From NCBI GenBank assembly GCA_002862305.1, contig PKCS01000051.1, positions 1-37,712 of the forward strand: 37,712 bases of DNA, read 5' to 3'. Shown piece after piece: positions 1-8,879 of the stretch. A model generated the notes under the pieces. The model did no database searches. It had not been told where the DNA came from and was given only the letters and a program-made list of their open reading frames with translations. Numbering within the stretch: position 1 is the stretch's first letter; every line of letters starts with the position of its first letter. The stretch comes from Phycisphaerae bacterium (lineage in GTDB: Bacteria > Planctomycetota > Phycisphaerae > Phycisphaerales > SM1A02). Made by a program: the position numbers and the translations under genes.

Positions 1-1
1 C

Positions 2-412
2 GAACGCTACGAGGAGGCCCTCGTGGCGGTTCGTTCCGCAAGGCAGCGGGCGATCACGCGGGGCACCGAGTCGGGATTCCCCTTCCGGGTGGCGGAGGCG
101 AGGATCCTCCGGGAAGCCGGGCGCCCCGGGGAGGCGGCCAACCTGCTCTTCGCGATCCGTGCGGACGAGCACACCCTCGGTTCCACGCGGGAACTGGCGG
201 CGGCCTGCGCCGCGATGGACCGCCACGCGAAGGCCGCGGAGGCCTGGGAACGCTACAACCGCGGGCGACCGGACGACACCGCATCGATGCTCGAGGCCGC
301 ACGATGCTGGATGATGGCGGGCGAGCCGCAGCGAGCGGCCGCGTGGCTGGATCTCGCGGAATCCTCGGGGGTCGAGCCCGCGGAACTGGATCCGATCCGC
401 TCCATGCACTGA
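2..412 (+). CDS. TPR-like repeat protein, 5'-truncated by window edge
   Basis: The reading frame is already open at base 2 and runs 136 codons to a TGA. There is an in-frame GTG at 23, but the residues before it (ERYEEALVAVRSARQRA) already look like a TPR helix, so the true start lies outside the window. The helices are rich in Ala, Arg and Glu, with the TPR spacing of small and large residues (for example the stretches around EAARCWMMAGEPQRAAAWLDLA). TPRs act as protein-interaction scaffolds; the partner cannot be read from this fragment. It converges with the minus-strand SDR gene, 30 bases between stop codons. I am fairly sure that it is a real gene end and that it is helical-repeat; nothing more specific can be said. 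Confidence 0.6.
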   Translation, partial: ERYEEALVAVRSARQRAITRGTESGFPFRVAEARILREAGRPGEAANLLFAIRADEHTLGSTRELAAACAAMDRHAKAAEAWERYNRGRPDDTASMLEAARCWMMAGEPQRAAAWLDLAESSGVEPAELDPIRSMH

Positions 413-442
413 GCACCGGACCACCCATGCGGGCGCGACAGG

Positions 443-1189
443 TCACCTGATCGAGCGACCACCACACAGGTTCAGGACCTGCCCGGTGACGAAGTGCGCA
501 TCGAGCAGCATCCACGCGACGGTCTGCCCCGCCTCCTCGAGGGTGCCGCTGCGCCCGGCCGGGGTCCGTTCCAGGTAGCGGGATTCCTCGGAGGAGGTCA
601 TGTCGCCGGGTGCGAAGGCCACCACGCCGGGAGCGACCCCGTTCACCCGGACATCCGGGGCGAGTTCGCGGGCGAGGCTCTGGACCAGTTGGTGGAGGGC
701 CGCCTTCGAGGCGAGGTAGCCGGCGTATCCCGGGCGAGGCAGGCCCGAGGCATGGATGTCGCCGAGGCAGACGACCGAACCGCCCCCGGGCAGTCGCGAG
801 GACCTCAGGCAGGAGGCAAGACTCGAGGTGAGCATCAAGGGGCCGACCGCATTCACGGCGAAGAGCCCCATGAGCTCGGAGTGCTGGAGGGCGTCGAAGG
901 GGGTGCGGTGGTAGCGGGAGGCGTTGTGCACGATCCCGTCGACCCCCCCGGGACGGATGCGGCTGCAGGCCGCCTCGATCGACTCCTCCGCGTCGAGGGC
1001 GAGCGGCAGGACCTCGACCTCGACCGCCCGCGCCGCCGCCGAGCGGCAGAGGTCGGCGGTCTCCCGGCAGTCGTCCTCCCGGGTGTGGTAGGTCAGCACC
1101 AGGTCGTGCCCCCGCCCCGCAAGCTCGAGGGCGACCGCACGACCGACCCGCCGGGAGGCACCGGTGACGAGGATGCGCGCGACGCTCAT
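443..1189 (-). CDS. SDR-family oxidoreductase, pteridine reductase (FolM/PTR1)-like
   Basis: A 248-residue short-chain dehydrogenase/reductase, the normal size for classical SDRs. Residues 9-16 read TGASRRVG, the TGxxxRxG form of the NADPH loop found in pteridine reductases, with basic residues suited to NADP. An NA(S) motif lies at about 89-91. The catalytic Tyr158 and Lys162 sit in YLASK, and where most SDRs have Ser this protein has Asp144 (CLGDIHASG), as in PTR1 and FolM. The likely reaction is NADPH-dependent reduction of a dihydropterin or dihydrofolate; the exact substrate is inferred. Its ATG overlaps the stop of the small membrane protein upstream by four bases, so the two are probably translated together. 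A generic 3-oxoacyl reductase is the main alternative, but the Asp and the Arg in the loop argue against it. Confidence 0.8.
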   Translation of the reverse strand: MSVARILVTGASRRVGRAVALELAGRGHDLVLTYHTREDDCRETADLCRSAAARAVEVEVLPLALDAEESIEAACSRIRPGGVDGIVHNASRYHRTPFDALQHSELMGLFAVNAVGPLMLTSSLASCLRSSRLPGGGSVVCLGDIHASGLPRPGYAGYLASKAALHQLVQSLARELAPDVRVNGVAPGVVAFAPGDMTSSEESRYLERTPAGRSGTLEEAGQTVAWMLLDAHFVTGQVLNLCGGRSIR

Positions 1190-1458
1190 CGGGCACCTCC
1201 CCCGCGGTGCGGTCGGGACCCGCTGGCGGGGTCTTCCGGATCGACCACCATCCTGCGCGCGGACTCGACCCAGGGATCGACCCCGCGGGTGTCGGGGGAG
1301 GCATCACGACGCTCGTCCACGGGGTGGACCGCGCTCCGGGGCTGCACACCGGTGGTCCGGCGGAGCGAAATCAGGAAAAACCGGAGCAGAACGCCCAGCA
1401 TGCCCAAAAGCAGCAGGATTATCACGATGAGTTCGAGGACGTGAAACATCGCGACCAT
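1186..1458 (-). CDS. Small single-pass membrane protein
   Basis: A 90-residue protein beginning MVAMFHVLELIVII. One hydrophobic helix covers about residues 6-30, rich in Ile, Leu and Gly, followed by basic residues (SLRR) and a polar, Arg/Asp/Pro-rich tail that should be cytoplasmic by the positive-inside rule. The open frame extends further upstream to 1569, but that part would overlap the start of the large divergent gene and lacks protein-like composition, so I chose the ATG at 1458 (ATG at 1449 is also possible). It overlaps the SDR start in an ATGA. I do not recognise a family. The existence of the gene rests on the transmembrane segment and the overlap. Confidence 0.5.
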   Translation of the reverse strand: MVAMFHVLELIVIILLLLGMLGVLLRFFLISLRRTTGVQPRSAVHPVDERRDASPDTRGVDPWVESARRMVVDPEDPASGSRPHRGGGAR

Positions 1459-1531
1459 TGTACCCCGATGGTTTGAATACACTATCGCGGGCGCGGAAAT
1501 TACCCCGGCCATCGTCCGGACCGGGCCAAGG

Positions 1532-4500
1532 TTGAAGAGGGCCACACCCATCGGCGCGACGACCAACAAGCGTGTGCACGGAACCCCGAAGCGGTTCTAC
1601 CGCCTCGCCCTCTACGGGCTGGGTGCGATGCTGCTGCTGTCCATCGCGGGTCTCTTCCTCGCGACCCGGTCCTTCGTCCTGAAGGCGATCGCGGAACCGC
1701 ACGTCGAGGCGACCTTCGGGGGCGACATCGAGATCGGCTCGATCCGCTGGCGCGGGCTCGACGAGCTGGAGATCAACCAGCTCGTGGTGCGGGCCCCGGG
1801 ATGGTCCGGCGAGGCCGCGGAAGTGGTCTTCATCCAGACGGCGCGCATCACCCTCGACCGGGGGGCGCTCCGTACCGGGTCCTTCGAGATCCTCGAGATG
1901 GACGTGGAGGGCATGAACTTCCGGATCGCGGAGCGGGCCGGACGCCCGGGCGAATTCAACGTGCTGGCCCTCCAGCCGGCGGACGCCGAAGGCGAGGGGA
2001 CCCCACCGCGTCGGATCAACGTCCGCGACTTCATCCTCGAGATGGGCGTGGTCGACGCCGATGGCTGGAGGCGCACCGGCACCCTGGGACTGTCCGGGGA
2101 CCTGGTCGCCAACCCGGAGGTTCGCCAGCAGTTCCTCTTCAGCTTCCTGACCAGCGACGTGGACCTCCAGAAGCCCTCGGTGCTGAAGGGCGCCATCGAC
2201 ACCTCGAGCCTCCAGTTCACCGCGTCGATGGACGAGGTGCGGATCACCGATCGATTGCTGGGGATGATGCCGCTGGAACTTCGCCAGGCGACCGAGACGC
2301 TCGACCTGGAGGGCGTGATCGAACGATTCGAGATCTCATGGGACACGAAGCAGGAGCTCTACGCATCACTCGACATCGGGTCGGGGCGCATGATCATCCC
2401 CAGCATCGACCGGGAGGAGACCTGGTCGGTGCTGGATGCCGGGATCGTCGCCCCCGCGGAACGGAATCCGCTCATGGAGATCGACTCGGGCCGCCTCCGG
2501 ATCGAGGAGGAACGCTTCTTCGTCGACGGCTTCCAGGGCAGGCTCGTGGGCAACCTCGACAAGTCCGACCCGATCCCGATCCGGGTGGACTTCGAGATGG
2601 ACCTCTCGGAGCCCCTCGAGGGGGAGGTGGACTGGTCGGATGCCGATGACCTGGCCAGGCATCTGGTGGACGTGGCGCCCTTCGTCCTGGACATCGGGAT
2701 CCCCAACTTCAGGATCCGCTCCGACGGGGAGGGCGTGGTCCTTCCCACCGCGGCGGCGCGGGCCCTCTCCGAATTCGGGGTCGAGGAATGGCGGGTCAAC
2801 ATCAAGTCACGCATCGATCGCGCGCCACCCAGCCTCGGACCCGACGGCACGATGGTGCCGGGGACCATCCAGACCCGGGGCGAGGTGAGCGTCGACAACG
2901 GGAGCGGGCGGTACTCGCGCTTCCCCTACCCCCTCGAGAACGTGCGGGCGAGCATCCAGTTCGTCGATGACCTGGTCACCATCGACCACCTGGTCGGCAC
3001 CGGTCCGGAGGGCGGGTCGGTCATCGTGGAAGGCACCATCGTCGATCCGGGTCCCGCGGCTGCGATCGAAGTGAAGATCACGGGGCGGGACGTGCCCGCC
3101 GACCGGACCTTCCGCTCCGCGCTGGATGGCTGGAGACGTCGGGTCTGGGACCGCTTCTTCGACCAGCATGCGGAGCGCAAGCTGCGCCAGGCCGGGTTGC
3201 TCACCACCAGCCAGGACATCGAGGAAGCGGTCCGTCGACGCACCGAGATCCTGCGGTTGCTCGCCGACCGAGAGGACGCCGACCAGCTCGTGGGACCCGA
3301 GGAATCCCGGCTCGCCGCGGAGGCGGAACGACTCGACCGGATCATCAGGGCCGGCCCCTTCTCCCTGGGGGGGATCTTCTCCTTCGACCTCCGGGTCTCG
3401 AGCCCCGCGGGTGAGAACCAACCGGTGTTCCTGACCGGGGACATCGACATCCTTGAGGGCAACGTGGTGGTGTCGGACTTCCCCTTCCCGATCCACCTCG
3501 AGGAGTCGAAGCTGGTCCTCACCCCGGACGACATCCTCATGCAGGGGGGACTCTTCTTCACCACCCCCCAGGGCGGAACCGGGGTGATCCGGGGCTCGAT
3601 CCACAACCCCGCGACGCCCGAGGACGCCGATCCGATCTCGGTGATCGACGTGAGCTTCGCGGCGCTGCAGGTCGAGGTCACCGAGACCCTGCTGGCGGCG
3701 CTCCCGCCCAGCAAGGGGGACCAGCCCATCGACCCCAACAACTGGCCCGGAGGATGGCGAAGCGAGCCCGCGACCGCCCTCGCGGCGATCGGGCTCGAGG
3801 GGCGGATCGACCTCGAAGGTACCCTCAAGGGGGACCGGGCTCGTCCGGAGGAGGAACCCGACCTGAGGTTCGAGACCCGCCTGAACGGCGGTTCGATCCG
3901 ACCCGATTCGGAGATGTCGGACTTCTTCGCGAGGGCGGGCTTCATCTGGCCCGAAGGCTTCCAGCTGGACTCGTGCGACGCGGTGGTGACCGTGGAACCG
4001 GAGTACGCCACCCTCGAGCGGTTCACCGGCCGGCGTCGAGGCGGGACCGTGGAGGCATCGGGCTTCGTGAGTCGCCAGAGCGAGGCCAGCGGTCTCGAGG
4101 TCGCCTTCGAGGACATCCAGATCGAGGAATACCTGATCGACTTCGTCCCGGACGGTCCGAGATCGAGGGTGGTGGAACTCTGGCAGCGGTTCCAGCCGAA
4201 GGGGATGTTCGACGCGGACCTCAGCTGGAACCAGACGCCGGAGGGTCTCCGCGATTCGGTGGTCCAGGTCGAACCGGCGGAGCTCGCCCTGAACCTCAAC
4301 GGTGACTTGGTCCGGGTGGAGCGGAGGCAGGGCGAGATCTTCGTGAGGCCGAACGACATCACCCTCGAGGAACTGCTGCTCGAGGTGTCCGAGGACGACC
4401 AGCGTCAGGGCCTGGTCAGCCTCAACGGATCCTACGGGGTCCCGCGCGAGGGTCGGCTGCTCGCCCTGGACGGGGCGGTGGAGGACGGACAGTTCGAATC

Positions 4501-5866
4501 GGCGGTGCTCGAGGTCCTGCTCGAACTCATCGGGGTGCCGAGGGTGCTCAGCACCTGGCGGGAACTCGATCCCTCCGGACGATTCGAGAGTCATTTCGAG
4601 TACCGGGGGGTTCCCGTCACGGAGGGTGGCACCCCCGAGTACCGGGTGGACGTCGCACCCTCCAGCCTCAGCCTCACCCTGGAGGGGCAGAGGATCCACG
4701 CCGCCTTCGAGGGTGGAGCGCTTCACATGACTCCCGGACGCTTCGATCTCGAGCACCTGCTGGCCGCGATCCCCGCCCCGGGGATGATCGACATCAACGG
4801 GAACGTGACCGTGCAGGAGACGATCGACGCGGAGCTTCTCCTGTCCTACGACCTGGCGCAGCTGCCCGAGGGGTTCCAGCTCTACCTGCCCCCCCCGCTC
4901 TCGACCGCACTGGAACCACTGGAGTTCGCGACCGACGGCCCGGTGGTCATGCGGGATGCGAGGCTCTCCGGCAGCTGGGCGGACGACGCACCGATCGACC
5001 GCCCCGACCGCTACGAGTTCTCGGGTTCGATCGAGGTGACCGACGGTCGCTTCGAGGCGGGACCGAGCTTCGACGAGATGGACGCCGTGATCGAGCTCGA
5101 GTGCAGTGCGGGCTGGGATCCGGAGCAGGAACGCCTGGTCAAGCGACTACGGGGATCGATCACGGGGGAACGCCTCGACGTGCAGGACCGCGGTCTCCGG
5201 TCCTTCCGGGCCGACATGAGGCTGGGGGAGGATGACGTCTTCCACCTCGAGGAGGCCTTCGGCATGGTCGCGGGTGGAGCCGTCGCGTCGAACCTGCGGC
5301 TGGACCTCCAGGACCTGAGCTGGGACCTCCGGGTGGACCTTGAGGACGGTGCGCTCGAGGTGCTCAGCCGAGGTCACGACGAACAGGTCTCGGAGGGAAC
5401 CGAGGGCATGGTGCTGGGCACCCTTCGGCTCTCGGGGACCGCGGGTGACCCCCAGTCGAAGAGCGGGACGGGCCTGATCCTGATCGAGGAGGGCAAGATG
5501 ACCAACTCGCCGCTCACCCTGCAGATCATCCAGCTCTCCCAGCTGATGCTCCCGGTGAGCTCGAATCTCGAGTCCGCGGAGATCAGCTTCACGATCGAGG
5601 GCAACCGCATGGTGTTCGACGAGTTCTACCTGACCTCCGCCGGCCTGCGCCTGGACGGGACCGGCGAGATGTCGCTCAAGGACTGGGAACTGGCCCTCCG
5701 ATTGTTCCCCCGGGGCACCATCCCCCTCTTCAGCGACCTCATCGGGACAGTGACCGGCACCCTCTACGCGGTGAACGTCGAGGGTACAATCGACGACCCC
5801 AGGGCGAGCCTCGAGGCGCTCCCACTGCTCGGCGACAGTGCGAGGATCGACGACGAGATCCCTTGA
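1532..5866 (+). CDS. Very large AsmA/TamB-like envelope protein
   Basis: A 1444-residue protein with one membrane anchor near the N-terminus (about residues 24-48, LALYGLGAMLLLSIAGLFLA), followed by a long, acidic, beta-rich periplasmic part. Recurring phrases such as 'ITGRDVPADRTF', 'VEASGFVSRQ' and 'LRLDGTGEMSLKDWELALRL' are typical of AsmA-type repeats. The C-terminal 200 residues (GTAGDPQSKSGTGLILIEEG to VNVEGTIDDPRASLEALPLLG) match the AsmA_2-like ending: a low-energy core, a 'leading to zero' strand region and a final 'GTIDDP' motif. AsmA/TamB proteins are thought to bridge the periplasm and carry lipids to the outer membrane; that role is inferred here. The TTG at 1532 has only a weak ribosome site, and a GTG at 1574 is an alternative start. 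It leads the plus-strand run that includes phosphatidylserine synthase, consistent with envelope work. Confidence 0.75.
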   Translation: MKRATPIGATTNKRVHGTPKRFYRLALYGLGAMLLLSIAGLFLATRSFVLKAIAEPHVEATFGGDIEIGSIRWRGLDELEINQLVVRAPGWSGEAAEVVFIQTARITLDRGALRTGSFEILEMDVEGMNFRIAERAGRPGEFNVLALQPADAEGEGTPPRRINVRDFILEMGVVDADGWRRTGTLGLSGDLVANPEVRQQFLFSFLTSDVDLQKPSVLKGAIDTSSLQFTASMDEVRITDRLLGMMPLELRQATETLDLEGVIERFEISWDTKQELYASLDIGSGRMIIPSIDREETWSVLDAGIVAPAERNPLMEIDSGRLRIEEERFFVDGFQGRLVGNLDKSDPIPIRVDFEMDLSEPLEGEVDWSDADDLARHLVDVAPFVLDIGIPNFRIRSDGEGVVLPTAAARALSEFGVEEWRVNIKSRIDRAPPSLGPDGTMVPGTIQTRGEVSVDNGSGRYSRFPYPLENVRASIQFVDDLVTIDHLVGTGPEGGSVIVEGTIVDPGPAAAIEVKITGRDVPADRTFRSALDGWRRRVWDRFFDQHAERKLRQAGLLTTSQDIEEAVRRRTEILRLLADREDADQLVGPEESRLAAEAERLDRIIRAGPFSLGGIFSFDLRVSSPAGENQPVFLTGDIDILEGNVVVSDFPFPIHLEESKLVLTPDDILMQGGLFFTTPQGGTGVIRGSIHNPATPEDADPISVIDVSFAALQVEVTETLLAALPPSKGDQPIDPNNWPGGWRSEPATALAAIGLEGRIDLEGTLKGDRARPEEEPDLRFETRLNGGSIRPDSEMSDFFARAGFIWPEGFQLDSCDAVVTVEPEYATLERFTGRRRGGTVEASGFVSRQSEASGLEVAFEDIQIEEYLIDFVPDGPRSRVVELWQRFQPKGMFDADLSWNQTPEGLRDSVVQVEPAELALNLNGDLVRVERRQGEIFVRPNDITLEELLLEVSEDDQRQGLVSLNGSYGVPREGRLLALDGAVEDGQFESAVLEVLLELIGVPRVLSTWRELDPSGRFESHFEYRGVPVTEGGTPEYRVDVAPSSLSLTLEGQRIHAAFEGGALHMTPGRFDLEHLLAAIPAPGMIDINGNVTVQETIDAELLLSYDLAQLPEGFQLYLPPPLSTALEPLEFATDGPVVMRDARLSGSWADDAPIDRPDRYEFSGSIEVTDGRFEAGPSFDEMDAVIELECSAGWDPEQERLVKRLRGSITGERLDVQDRGLRSFRADMRLGEDDVFHLEEAFGMVAGGAVASNLRLDLQDLSWDLRVDLEDGALEVLSRGHDEQVSEGTEGMVLGTLRLSGTAGDPQSKSGTGLILIEEGKMTNSPLTLQIIQLSQLMLPVSSNLESAEISFTIEGNRMVFDEFYLTSAGLRLDGTGEMSLKDWELALRLFPRGTIPLFSDLIGTVTGTLYAVNVEGTIDDPRASLEALPLLGDSARIDDEIP

Positions 5867-5933
5867 GGCGACTGGCCACCCAGCCACCACGAACCGAGAC
5901 GACCCGGCAGCCCACCAAGGAGGCGCACGCCAG

Positions 5934-6974
5934 ATGAAACGCAGAGAAGACGGCACGATCGACCCGAGCTCGGTCGCGGAGGAGATCGGACGTCGGCTCA
6001 AGGACGCCCCGGTGAGGGAGGCGCGCCAGGTCGGCGAGATGCTGATCACCGCCTACAAGCTGATGGAGGACGAGCTGGACCTCGGCCAGCTCAAGCTCCT
6101 GAACCACGCGATGAAGGAGATGCGGTACGCCTACAAGGTCTTCAACGAGTATCCGGAGGCGAGGAAGGTCTCGATCTTCGGCTCCGCCAGGACGCCCCCC
6201 GACCACCCCGACTACACCTCGGCGCGGTCGTTCGGCAGGAAGCTCGCGGAGAAGGGATGGATGGCGATCACCGGGGCGGGCGACGGGATCATGAAGGCGG
6301 GGCACGAGGGTCCGACCCGGGAGGCCTCGTTCGGGCTGAGGATACGGCTCCCGTTCGAGACCGATGCCAACGACGTCATCCAGGGTGATCCGAAGCTCAT
6401 CAGCTTCAAGTACTTCTTCACCAGGAAGCTGATGTTCGTGAGCAACTCGGACGCGATCGCGGTGTATCCGGGCGGGTTCGGCACCCAGGACGAACTCTTC
6501 GAGAGCCTGACCCTGATCCAGACCGGGAAGAGCGACATCATGCCGGTGGTGCTGCTGCAGGGCCGGGAGGTCGACTACTGGCAGCGATGGGAGCGTGGCA
6601 TCACCGACAACCTGCTCGAGCGGGGTTGGATCAGTCCCGAGGACCCCGGTCTCTACTACATCGCCCCCGACGAGGACGCGGCGATCGAGCACATCCTGAG
6701 GTTCTACCGGCGATTCCACTCGGCACGGTACGTCGGCGACCGCTACGTGATGCGCCTCAAGTCACCGCTGCAACCAGCGCAGGTCGCGGAACTCGCCCGG
6801 GAGTTCGACACCATCATCGAACCGGGCACCCTCCAGCAGGGCGGACCGCTTCGCGGGGAGAAGCGCGAACTCGAACTGACACGCCTGCACTTCGTGCACC
6901 GGCGGTACCGCTTCGGGACCCTGCGCCGCATGATCGACCACGTCAACGGATTCCCCCTCGAGGAACCCGAGTGA
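5934..6974 (+). CDS. LOG-family nucleotide-binding protein (TIGR00730-like)
   Basis: A 346-residue protein of the LOG / lysine-decarboxylase-like Rossmann family. It carries the family phosphate-binding motif as PGGFGTQDE (about residues 179-187), an earlier GSARTPPDHPDY strand-loop (about 83-94) and GAGDGIMKAGHEG in place of the usual GGGPGIMEA. Characterised members hydrolyse nucleoside 5'-monophosphates, releasing the base (cytokinin-type riboside monophosphates in plants and some bacteria). The substrate here is unknown. The N-terminal 80 and C-terminal 90 residues are extra to the 190-residue core. The start is fixed by a strong AAGGAGG at 5917-5923, ten bases before the ATG; the frame is open further upstream, into the end of the AsmA gene, but that part is not used. 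The stop overlaps the next gene's GTG by four bases. Confidence 0.85.
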   Translation: MKRREDGTIDPSSVAEEIGRRLKDAPVREARQVGEMLITAYKLMEDELDLGQLKLLNHAMKEMRYAYKVFNEYPEARKVSIFGSARTPPDHPDYTSARSFGRKLAEKGWMAITGAGDGIMKAGHEGPTREASFGLRIRLPFETDANDVIQGDPKLISFKYFFTRKLMFVSNSDAIAVYPGGFGTQDELFESLTLIQTGKSDIMPVVLLQGREVDYWQRWERGITDNLLERGWISPEDPGLYYIAPDEDAAIEHILRFYRRFHSARYVGDRYVMRLKSPLQPAQVAELAREFDTIIEPGTLQQGGPLRGEKRELELTRLHFVHRRYRFGTLRRMIDHVNGFPLEEPE

Positions 6975-7942
6975 ACCGGGCATCCGGAACGTCGCTGGCG
7001 TTGCTCTCGCTGTCCCTCGCGATGGGTGCCTGCACCTCCGGGAGCCGGAGCACCCCGATCGGGGCGTCCGGGGAGGCGGTGGCGGCGACCGAACCCGCAC
7101 CCGCGGATCCCAGGGGGATGCTGGTCGGGATCGAGCTGATCGACATCCGGGTCGAGGACACCCCGGTGATGAATCGCATGCTGGAGGCCTGCGAGGCGTC
7201 GGGCATCGACCCCGCGACCACTGAGTTGTACCTGGACAACCGGATCATGTTCATCCGGATGACCGAGACCGAGCTGGATCGCCTGCTCGAGCAGGCCTCG
7301 CTGCTGGGCGGGCTGGGAAGCGTCTGGTGCGGGCAGATCCTGGAGTGGAGGCCCATCGTCAAGACCCGGATCGGTCGATCGCTGATGGAGGTGCTGGGCG
7401 AGACGCTGCTCATGGATGACGGCAGTCTCTCGCTGATGGGCCGGGGCTGGGTCGAACCCACCATTTCGGGTGCGCGGACCCGCCTTGAATTCGTCCCGCG
7501 GTATGAATCCGACCTCCGTTCGCCGGTCACGGTGCTGGGGCCCTCGAAAAGGCGCGACCTGCTGTTCCGGGAGCTCTCCGCGGAGCTTTCCATCGCCCCG
7601 GGGGAGGTCATCCTGGTCACCGGTCCCGTCCGCGATCCCGCGGACGGCGGAAACACCGGCACGGAGGCGGCCCCGGCCATCGGGTCGGCCGACGACGAGG
7701 ACCCCCCGCGCCCGATCGTGGAGCTGGTCGAGGAATCGGAATCGACGACCGTCGAGCCCGAGCCGGTGACCGCGGCTCCCCGCATGTCGGAACGCCCGGG
7801 GCTTGGTGACGCCCTCTTCTCCGGACCGCCGAGAATACCGGACGGTACCCCTGAACGCGTTCTCCTGGTCATCGTGCCCCGCATCCCAGCGGGTATGCTT
7901 CTGGACGCGGCACACTCCGATTCAACCGGAAGCGGTTCATGA
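6971..7942 (+). CDS. Predicted lipoprotein of unknown function
   Basis: A 323-residue protein starting with GTG, inside a GTGA overlap with the LOG gene. The signal peptide [14 protein letters not shown] ends in a lipobox, so Cys about residue 22 should be lipidated. After a short Ala/Pro linker comes a folded domain ([16 protein letters not shown], then [20 protein letters not shown]) with alternating hydrophobic strands, and a C-terminal strand ([15 protein letters not shown]) after a Glu/Pro-rich, low-complexity stretch. The strand pattern and the 'LLVIVPRIP' ending recall parts of secretin-family proteins, but I see no secretin signature and do not assign one. It sits between LOG and pssA with overlaps at both ends, so it is certainly transcribed with them. 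Function unknown. Confidence 0.75.
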   Translation: MNRASGTSLALLSLSLAMGACTSGSRSTPIGASGEAVAATEPAPADPRGMLVGIELIDIRVEDTPVMNRMLEACEASGIDPATTELYLDNRIMFIRMTETELDRLLEQASLLGGLGSVWCGQILEWRPIVKTRIGRSLMEVLGETLLMDDGSLSLMGRGWVEPTISGARTRLEFVPRYESDLRSPVTVLGPSKRRDLLFRELSAELSIAPGEVILVTGPVRDPADGGNTGTEAAPAIGSADDEDPPRPIVELVEESESTTVEPEPVTAAPRMSERPGLGDALFSGPPRIPDGTPERVLLVIVPRIPAGMLLDAAHSDSTGSGS

Positions 7943-8868
7943 GCACGTCCCCCACCCCGACACCCACCCCACAGCGGATCGAGCGCGGCACCACCCGAGG
8001 CAGGCGACCCCGGAGGGTCCCGCCCATCTCGACGGTCCCGACCCTGATGACCCTCGGCAACCTGCTGTGCGGGTTCGCGGCGATCCACTACGCCACCCAG
8101 GCCGTCGGGGTCACCTCGGTCTTCGGGTGGAGCTCCCTGACGGTGGCGGGTCTCCTGATCTTCGTCGGGATGTTCTTCGACTCGATCGACGGCACCATCG
8201 CCAGGCTGACCAAGAGCACCAGCGAGCTGGGCGCGGTCCTCGACTCCCTCGCGGACGTGGTGACCTTCGGGGTGGCGCCGGCACTGATGATGCTCCGGCT
8301 GATCACCTACTACTACTACGGCCCCGAGGTGGGCGAAAGCATGGTGGTCGGGAACGAGCAGGGGGACGTCTTCTCGAAGCTGGTCTGGGGCATCGCGGCC
8401 GTCTACGTGTGCTGCGCCACCCTTCGCCTCGCCCGGTTCCAGGTCGAGACGCCGAGCGCGAAGGTCGAGGACCACCGGTACTTCAGCGGCCTGCCGACCC
8501 CCGGCGCGGCCGGGGCGGTGGCGAGCCTGATCGTGCTGCACCAGCACCTGCTCTTCAAGGGCCAGGCACTGAACGCGGATGCGGTGACCCTGCCCAGCCT
8601 CTTCGCGCTGGGAGTGCCGGTGGTGACCCTGCTGTGCGCGATCGGGATGGTCTCGCGCATCCGGTACGACCACTTCGCCAACCGATACCTCAGACCCAAG
8701 CGGGACTTCACCCAGTTCGCGCGGATCATGATCCCCCTGGTTTTCCTCATACTCTGGCCACAAATCACCTTCGCAGCTGGATTCACCACCTATGCTGTCT
8801 CGGGACCCGTGGCCGAGCTGGTCCGGAGATCCAATCGCAGGGGCAAGCACGGGACCAGGCCGGCCTGA
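7939..8868 (+). CDS. pssA: CDP-diacylglycerol--serine O-phosphatidyltransferase
   Basis: A 309-residue integral membrane enzyme that joins CDP-diacylglycerol and L-serine to make phosphatidylserine, the precursor of phosphatidylethanolamine. The CDP-alcohol phosphotransferase signature DGxxARx8GxxxDxxxD is complete: Asp84-Gly85, Ala88-Arg89, Gly98, Asp102 and Asp106. Hydrophobic helices flank it (about 33-58, 64-82, 107-125, then several after 150). The '[12 protein letters not shown]' segment before the motif and the length fit the type II (Gram-positive/archaeal-like) PssA class rather than other CDP-alcohol transferases such as PgsA, which lack that opening. The ATG overlaps the lipoprotein stop (ATGA) and trpB starts eleven bases after the stop. 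No psd decarboxylase gene is in view. Confidence 0.88.
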   Translation: MSTSPTPTPTPQRIERGTTRGRRPRRVPPISTVPTLMTLGNLLCGFAAIHYATQAVGVTSVFGWSSLTVAGLLIFVGMFFDSIDGTIARLTKSTSELGAVLDSLADVVTFGVAPALMMLRLITYYYYGPEVGESMVVGNEQGDVFSKLVWGIAAVYVCCATLRLARFQVETPSAKVEDHRYFSGLPTPGAAGAVASLIVLHQHLLFKGQALNADAVTLPSLFALGVPVVTLLCAIGMVSRIRYDHFANRYLRPKRDFTQFARIMIPLVFLILWPQITFAAGFTTYAVSGPVAELVRRSNRRGKHGTRPA

Positions 8869-8879
8869 CCGGTGACACC

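Noticed and set aside
1459-1531. Promoter pairs in the divergent gap before the AsmA-like gene
   Set aside because: TACAAT on the minus strand is directly before the small-protein ATG and no -35 fits; plus-strand hexamers are poorly spaced.
2807-4756. 649-codon minus-strand open frame opposite the AsmA-like gene
   Set aside because: Shadow frame with no domain or signal; the plus strand protein has consistent AsmA features.
6943-8850. 635-codon minus-strand open frame opposite the lipoprotein and pssA
   Set aside because: Antisense to two genes with lipobox and CDP-alcohol motif; composition is not protein-like.
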